The notes under the pieces: model-generated
The model's database searches: none
The model's input: only the letters and a program-made list of their open reading frames with translations
What the model was told of the DNA's origin: nothing
Translations under genes and position numbers: made by a program
In this document: positions 58,910 through 64,000 of the stretch, piece after piece
How the letters are laid out: each line of letters opens with the position of its first letter
Numbering within the stretch: position 1 is the stretch's first letter
Assembly: GCA_944990035.1 (NCBI GenBank)
Contig: CALYLX010000116.1
Span: 620,001-684,000, forward strand
Source: Clitopilus passeckerianus
Taxonomy: Eukaryota; Basidiomycota; Agaricomycetes; Agaricales; Entolomataceae
Direction: 5' to 3'
DNA length: 64,000 nt

Positions 58910-60825
58910 TCATCGCTTACGCGTTTTCAGACTGTCAAACAGCCCGGCGACCACAGAAGTCACAGTACCTGGCTTCTGAGATCCAGCCGTGTTCTGTGGT
59001 GGCAGAGAAGCCAGGTTCTGCCCATGAGACTGTTGCAATGCTTGCCAGGGCGGTATCTGGGCTTGTGCAGGGTGGTAGGAGCCTGGTCGAGGATTGCTAT
59101 TCATTGCACCTGCCGATTGGTATGGTCCGCTGGGACTTGATGTAGGATAGGGACTATGTGGTGCATGTCCTCCATTGCCATAAGGAGTTGGGAAACCTGG
59201 CGCTTGTGCCTTTGGCGGTCGAGTGGAAGTGCTTATTGGTGGTGGTGGTGGCGCATGAATGGTCGTATGAATGTGCGGTGCCGACGATGTTCGAGAATGG
59301 CCAGGGGCTTGAGCTTGGGTGGATAGGTGAGGGGAAGATGGCTTGTGGAGCTTAGTGGAATTTGGGTCCCCGTCGGCGACCGAGGAGGAGTTTTCGTGGC
59401 TGTAGATAATATTGTAAGGGGTTGACGAGACCAGGTTGTCAGCGTCAAACCGGACAGGAGAGGATTATCTCCACCAACCCTTTTTCTCCCTGTTCGAAGA
59501 GTCTCCCAGTTTGCTAACAGACACCTTGTCCTGTGCTTTAGGTTGAAGTTCGGGCATGTCGATCTTGCTCAGATGGATCGTTAAACTTTCTGGGGGTTTA
59601 TATTTATCCTTTCCTTTAGGGGTATCATCTAAGATAATTCTCCTGGGACCCTTTTGTTGCTCGACGTCATATAGAACATATTGATGTAGCTTGTCATCAT
59701 CACCTATTCCCAACCGTCAGAGAAGAGAAATGTACGAAGAAGTCGACCACGGACCTGCTTTATGCCTTATCCGTTTGGTCTGCTCAACCACCTGCAGCAC
59801 CTTAGGAACTTGCTCTGCCGAAGCAGATTTGATGGTAATAAAGAGAAGGGCTTCGTCCTATTTAAGGAGTCGTCAGTGGGCCGGACTGGGTTTATTTCGC
59901 AATAGACCAACCTCCAGTAGTCTGGCACAATATGTTGCGTAGTCATTAGGATGACCTTCCACGTCCACAGTAACCTCGTTGTATTCCCCGGCGACAGCCT
60001 GGAGCTCCGCGATTCTATCGACGCCAGTCTTGGGGTCAGGTTTGGGTGGTAGGGTTGGCGGGTTCAGAACGACTGCCACTGATGGTGTGTTTGTCGAAGA
60101 TGGCTTCCTAGTTGGTGCGGGTGTGGCATGAGCCGACCCGTCTGGAGTATGATAGCTCTCATTCAAGTCTTGGAACGTGAGGAGTGCGGTCAAGATGACT
60201 ATCTCCAATCCCTTCCGATCATTGAAATCAAACCTGCCATTGCGAAGCGCCTTAGATATTTGGACGAGGATCCGCAATCAACAACATACCTATGAATGTT
60301 GTAGTCCAGGATCTGAACGGAGGTTGTTTTCAGTCGACCAGCAGGTTCTTTGGTGACGGCTACAAGGACCGGCGGATCGGGTTTGCGAATCAGGTAGCAT
60401 TCTTCCCTCTTCCATTCGAATTCATGCCTGAACGGATATTGGCTTCGCCCAATCCATTGAGGTATTGGGGTACTCACTCCTCCCATTTAAAGTTCCATCG
60501 AAATGATAACGTTCCTGTTGATTTGAGCTCCACCACACTGCTGGGGTTATAGAGTTCCAAGGTCTTGACTTTGGTAGCAGGCGCAAGAGAGGAAGCAGTG
60601 ACCAAGAGGGATTCTGAATGCCAATCTGTGAAGGTGCAGGTTCAGTGACGATAGCTGGCTTGTTGCTTTCATATCCATACCGTATACCTCGATCTTGTAT
60701 TCTGCCCCTGGTAGACGCTGCTTCCGATAATGGATGTTTCCTGCTGGATCAGTCAGGTCGATAACGTTTGGATTATCCTTGTTAGGAGTGAAATGAAGCG
60801 TAAAGAGGTTCTGGTCGAGGCTCAT
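58910..60825 (-). CDS. conserved basidiomycete protein, tubby/LURP-like N-terminal fold suspected
   Basis: I cannot name the family with confidence. The N-terminus MSLDQNLFTLHFTPNKDNPN, DLTDPAGNIHYRKQRLPGAE, LSFRWNFKWEEHEFEWKREE, ECYLIRKPDPPVLVAVTKEP and VQILDYNIHRFDFNDRKGLE has the alternating strands and phrasing of a tubby-C2-like barrel. IVILTALLTFQDLNES is a hydrophobic helix as at the end of such barrels. The middle is Pro/Thr-rich, then LFITIKSASAEQVPKVLQVV, EQTKRIRHK and LHQYVLYDVEQQKGPRRIIL. The C-terminus is long, disordered and rich in Pro, His and Ser, ending VVAGLFDSLKTRKR. Four or five introns. Membrane or phosphoinositide association is possible but not shown. Confidence 0.7.
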
Positions 60826-62549
60826 AGTGTGTCTTAGAAGAAGAGATTATGGCGGTGGCCGTCGACAAGCTCTATACATATGTTCGAAGTGGGCTGCGGT
60901 CAAGTGGCCATCAATGTCAGAAACTATATTACTATCAATTGCATAGCCTTCCCGGCCGACTCTGCCTTCTACCGCCTCAACCACTACCCATACAATATAG
61001 TCAAGGTCCAGACCTCAATCAGCTGCAGGAAAAGGAAACTACTCGCCATGCTACGTAGATCACATATTCACAGGTTGACGATGGACCTCGGGTTGTCGTC
61101 TCAGCCTGGCTCTGCCCTCTTGACCGTTCAGGTTACGCTGGCCTCCAGGGAGGCAGCGCAGCTTGCCGGAGCGCAGCTCACCTTCCGTTTCGCTCCAAGG
61201 AATGAGCCTGAGTGCGTCAAGCATCGGCACGATGGCAAAGTATAACATCGATACCGCCCTGTACATACGCCCCATGCCCCCGTGGAGTCACTCTTAATCG
61301 ATACCGTCGGCACTTATTGGCGGTATGAGGCCTGCAAAAAGAATTTGAACAACTCGGGGAACTATATTGGACATCAAACCCGACTCGGCTACCCATGTCC
61401 TATCTGACCTGAAGCAATTGGCCAGGAGAGGTACTTTGCCTTCGTTCACTCCCCTGAAAGTCGGAGAAGACTGACCTCGTGTTTCTTGTACTCACAGGCG
61501 ATGACGAGCATTCGAGCCCTTTGACTCACAGAACTCTCGGAACATAAGGTCTGGTCCTTAAGTATAACCTTTTCCGTGCATTGTCCTCGTTCAACAGCCT
61601 TCGGGTTCCCATCCTTAGTTCTTATAAATCATGACTCGAATTAGAATTCATGTTCCTACAACGAAAATAAGATGAAAGGATATGGACTACTTTACTTCGA
61701 TAGTTTGACGCCTCTTCCCGTGAATGAGTATCAGATCTGCGACGATCAGTTGACACAGCAACGGCGAATCAAAATGAAGGAGAATGGAATCCTTCCGAAA
61801 CGGGTCGGTCGTGGCGAATGCAAAACCTTCAAAGTTCAGGGTGGCCTGCAGGCTGATATTGACACCCACATTGTGCATCCCGAAACGGCCTTCCAACGTC
61901 AGTGGAACCCTCCGGATGACTCGGATGAGCGGGCTGGACGTATCTTGGAGGTCCTGCTCTCCGGATGTTAACCGGCCCAAGATTTCCTGGCCGCTTCCCC
62001 ACATTAAAGAAGTGCTTTACTCCATTACACGTTGCCGTTCTCCCAGTCTTCTCCTCTCTAGAATTGTGGCGCAAGACGTGGCACGGTGTAGTCACGTCAC
62101 GTGAGATGAGATGTGACAGACTTACAATTTCTAACGTTTGAAATGTTCGCAATTGGATACGCGAACCTTATCAGAACCTTGTTCTAGCTCTGAACCGAAC
62201 GTCATCCGGCGAGTCTCTTGCCTGAAGAAAGAATACTGTTCTCTGTCTCTGTGTATGGTTTCGAAATCTACGGGGTCGTAAAGTTGGTGTTCCAACCGGA
62301 TATCGGAATCTGCAGGGTTTCACTTTGCGCATGGTTTTTCACTGTCGACCCTCAAGATTTAGTCCGTGATGGATGATTTACCCTCAAGGGGTGAGAACAG
62401 CGGAGATCATCGAGGCGGCACCAACGAAGCTAAACCTTCCGTAACGGACGAAAAAATAATGAGGGTCTTTCACAAGAATGCTATATAGCGTGCCTTCAAC
62501 TTTGCTGTAAGGATGCCTTTACCTCTGTAATCTCTTCCCTACCACCGCT
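60826..62549. other. about 1.7 kb with ambiguous frames
   Basis: Two stretches look partly coding. ATG 60880 opens 121 residues (MFEVGCGQVAINVRNYIT...). On 61672-62004 both strands have ~100-residue frames: plus MKGYGLLYFDSLTPLPVN, minus GMHNVGVNISLQATLNFEGF. The minus-strand reading has the more natural hydrophobic pattern and codon use. None resembles a known family, so no CDS is called. A CACGTG palindrome lies at 62098-62103. The last part is the promoter of the F-box gene. Confidence 0.3.
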
Positions 62550-63521
62550 ATGAACTTTCCTCAAGAGATTCTTCTCCAAATATTCAGAGAGGCGTGCACG
62601 GATGATGGCGCCACTGCACGCTCACTCTCGCTCGTGTCTCGATACATCTACCAAGTCTCTCTGGAGGTCAGATTCCACTCTGTGGCCGTCACTGGGCCCA
62701 CACAACTTCGAGCATTTGCGCAGGCTCTAGAGGATCATCCCGCATCGTTGCGAAAAGTTAGCCATCTATTCGTTGACTATCAGCATGGAAAGCAGGTCGT
62801 CGCTCCTACTACCTGCCAAAACTCAAATGACATCCAACATCGATACGCATATATACCAGCACCTGACTTCTGGGAATGCGACGTAAAATCTATACTATTC
62901 TTCTCGACCCCTACTAACTTCTTATCTTTGTAGTACATTTCTTCCGCTTCCCTTACAAGGATCCTACAACTTGTGTCACCCACCTTGCAATCCCTCCATC
63001 TCGTGTCTGAGATGCCCAGGACGACTGTTCTACCTCCTGTGTCGCTCCCAGCAGCAACATCTATCACAGTTCGAGGCCCCATACACGTTTATCAGAGGCG
63101 GAAAGCCCTCGCTCAGTTCCCCTCACTCCAACAGTTGGCAATATCTTCCTTCCATGAATATCCGGGCAACATGCTGGAAGATATCAGTTCACAAGCCCCC
63201 CTATTATCAAAAGTCACCTTCGCTCCTGAGAACCCCTCCTATATCTTTACAACCGACCTCAGCAGAGCCCTGTCCACCAAGGACGTACCCAAAAATGCCC
63301 AACTGTTACCGTCTCAGTGTCAAGTCGAGGTCCACGTCAGCGCTGAAGTCTCTACACAAGATATATGGGCAACCACCATTCGGAATGAGATGCTCAAGGT
63401 GTTATCTTGCCTCGCAGCATGCTCAAAGCGTCTGGGAGTGAAGGAAACATCCCGACAATGTGGTTATCGGGAGGAAAAGGCGAGGTGGTTGCAGGACAAG
63501 CCCTCAATCGTTGCGTATTAA
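62550..63521 (+). CDS. F-box-like protein
   Basis: The N-terminus MNFPQEILLQIFREACTDDG and ARSLSLVSRYIYQVSLEVRF is the F-box-like motif of agaricomycetes that binds Skp1 in SCF ubiquitin ligases. The rest (RILQLVSPTLQSLHLVSEMP, FPSLQQLAISSFHEYPGNML) suggests degenerate leucine-rich substrate-binding repeats. One intron of about 50 nt splits FWECD from YISSASLTR (about 62884-62933). It ends at 63521 after WLQDKPSIVAY. This family is greatly expanded in mushrooms and individual roles are rarely known. The start ATG 62550 is the first in frame and directly begins the motif. Confidence 0.8.
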
Positions 63522-63602
63522 AGTATCATATTCTTGCGTTATTTGGGGCAACAGGCAATATAGAGGATTAAATTAGTAGTAGACTTAAATATTATTGTTA
63601 AT

Positions 63603-64000
63603 CTATAATTTTTTATCTTGTTCTTGAGCTGCTCGAGTTACATTCTGCAATCCACTCTGCAACAGATTGAGTACACTGTTTGCGACCATCTTTCCTACAC
63701 CAGCAGTTGCAGCGAGAGTTTCAACGCTCTTTGCAGCTGCACTCCATCCGAATGCACTTGCATCCGTAGGTCGACTTTGGGCACCAGCGGTCATCATGAG
63801 GGCTGCCTTGACCGAGTCAAACTCGTTCAGGACTTCGACACCGACTGAGCGGGCCCAAACCAGTGGTTCAAAGGTGGTAGTGTAAACCTTGTGCATTTTG
63901 TCGATTGCGCCCATCAAGGAGTGGTTGGCGAGGTACCGCTCTTGAGCATACGGTAGAAGAGCCGTGTAAGAACCTAACGAATTTCAGAATGATTAGACCC
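63603..64000 (-). CDS. COQ6: ubiquinone biosynthesis monooxygenase Coq6, 3' part
   Basis: Coq6 is the FAD monooxygenase that hydroxylates ring position C5 of the coenzyme Q precursor in mitochondria. Only the C-terminus is inside the window: GSYTALLPYAQERYLANHSL, MGAIDKMHKVYTTTFEPLVW, ARSVGVEVLNEFDSVKAALM, MTAGAQ. This matches the end of the flavoprotein fold in the Coq6/UbiH family. A further ~55 residues (SVETLAATAGVGKMVANSVL, NLLQSGLQNVTRAAQEQDKK) form an amphipathic helix-like tail beyond the usual family end. It is convergent with the F-box gene, 82 bp apart. The catalytic N-terminal part is outside the window. Confidence 0.82.

Overview
The window is nuclear DNA of a filamentous basidiomycete, most likely a plant-litter- or wood-decaying agaricomycete. 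Almost every gene is split by short GT-AG introns of about 50-60 nt. The gene content is fungal: Kei1, MED4, tropomyosin, complex I NUXM, RIB3 and COQ6. Two secreted plant-cell-wall enzymes are present, an AA9 LPMO and a GH45 endoglucanase of the basidiomycete subfamily C type. The species cannot be named from the sequence. No CRISPR array, insertion sequence, rRNA or convincing tRNA was seen.

Layout. 1-6.3 kb: 5' part of a J-domain gene (-), IPI3 (+), AA9 LPMO (+), MYND-finger protein (+). 6.9-9.7 kb: two tandem PQ-loop membrane protein genes (+). 9.8-16.5 kb: KEI1 (-), an eIF4E/4EHP-like factor (+), MsrB (+), tropomyosin (-), DUF2408 protein (+). 16.7-24.3 kb: CLC chloride transporter (-), MED4 (+), dual-specificity phosphatase (-), DHHC palmitoyltransferase (+), GH45 (-). 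25-28.1 kb: BAHD-type acyltransferase (+) facing a PLP aminotransferase (-). 28.5-37.7 kb: complex I 21 kDa subunit (-), nucleoporin with three RanBP2-type zinc fingers (+), CDK7/Kin28 kinase (-), J-domain protein (+), OHCU decarboxylase (-), Gfo/Idh/MocA dehydrogenase (+). 38-46.2 kb: seven-CCCH / RING-IBR protein (+), RIB3 (-), mitochondrial phosphate carrier (+). 46.2-58.9 kb is gene-poor and holds only one Ser/Pro-rich orphan gene. 58.9-64 kb: conserved unnamed protein (-), an ambiguous 1.7 kb stretch, F-box protein (+), COQ6 3' part (-, cut by the window).

Most genes are unrelated housekeeping genes arranged as divergent pairs sharing 130-700 bp promoters and convergent pairs separated by as little as 12 bp. 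The only pairs that hint at joint function are the tandem PQ-loop paralogs and, weakly, the acyltransferase-aminotransferase pair.

Five genes each appear to lack a single base, often in a short homopolymer: IPI3, the second PQ-loop gene, the nucleoporin, the CCCH-RING gene and the Ser-rich orphan. The pattern suggests under-called homopolymers in the assembly more than five pseudogenes. No clearly new multi-gene system was found. The most unusual items are the seven-CCCH/RING-IBR protein that stops before RING2, and the strand-asymmetric gene-poor region around the Ser-rich orphan.
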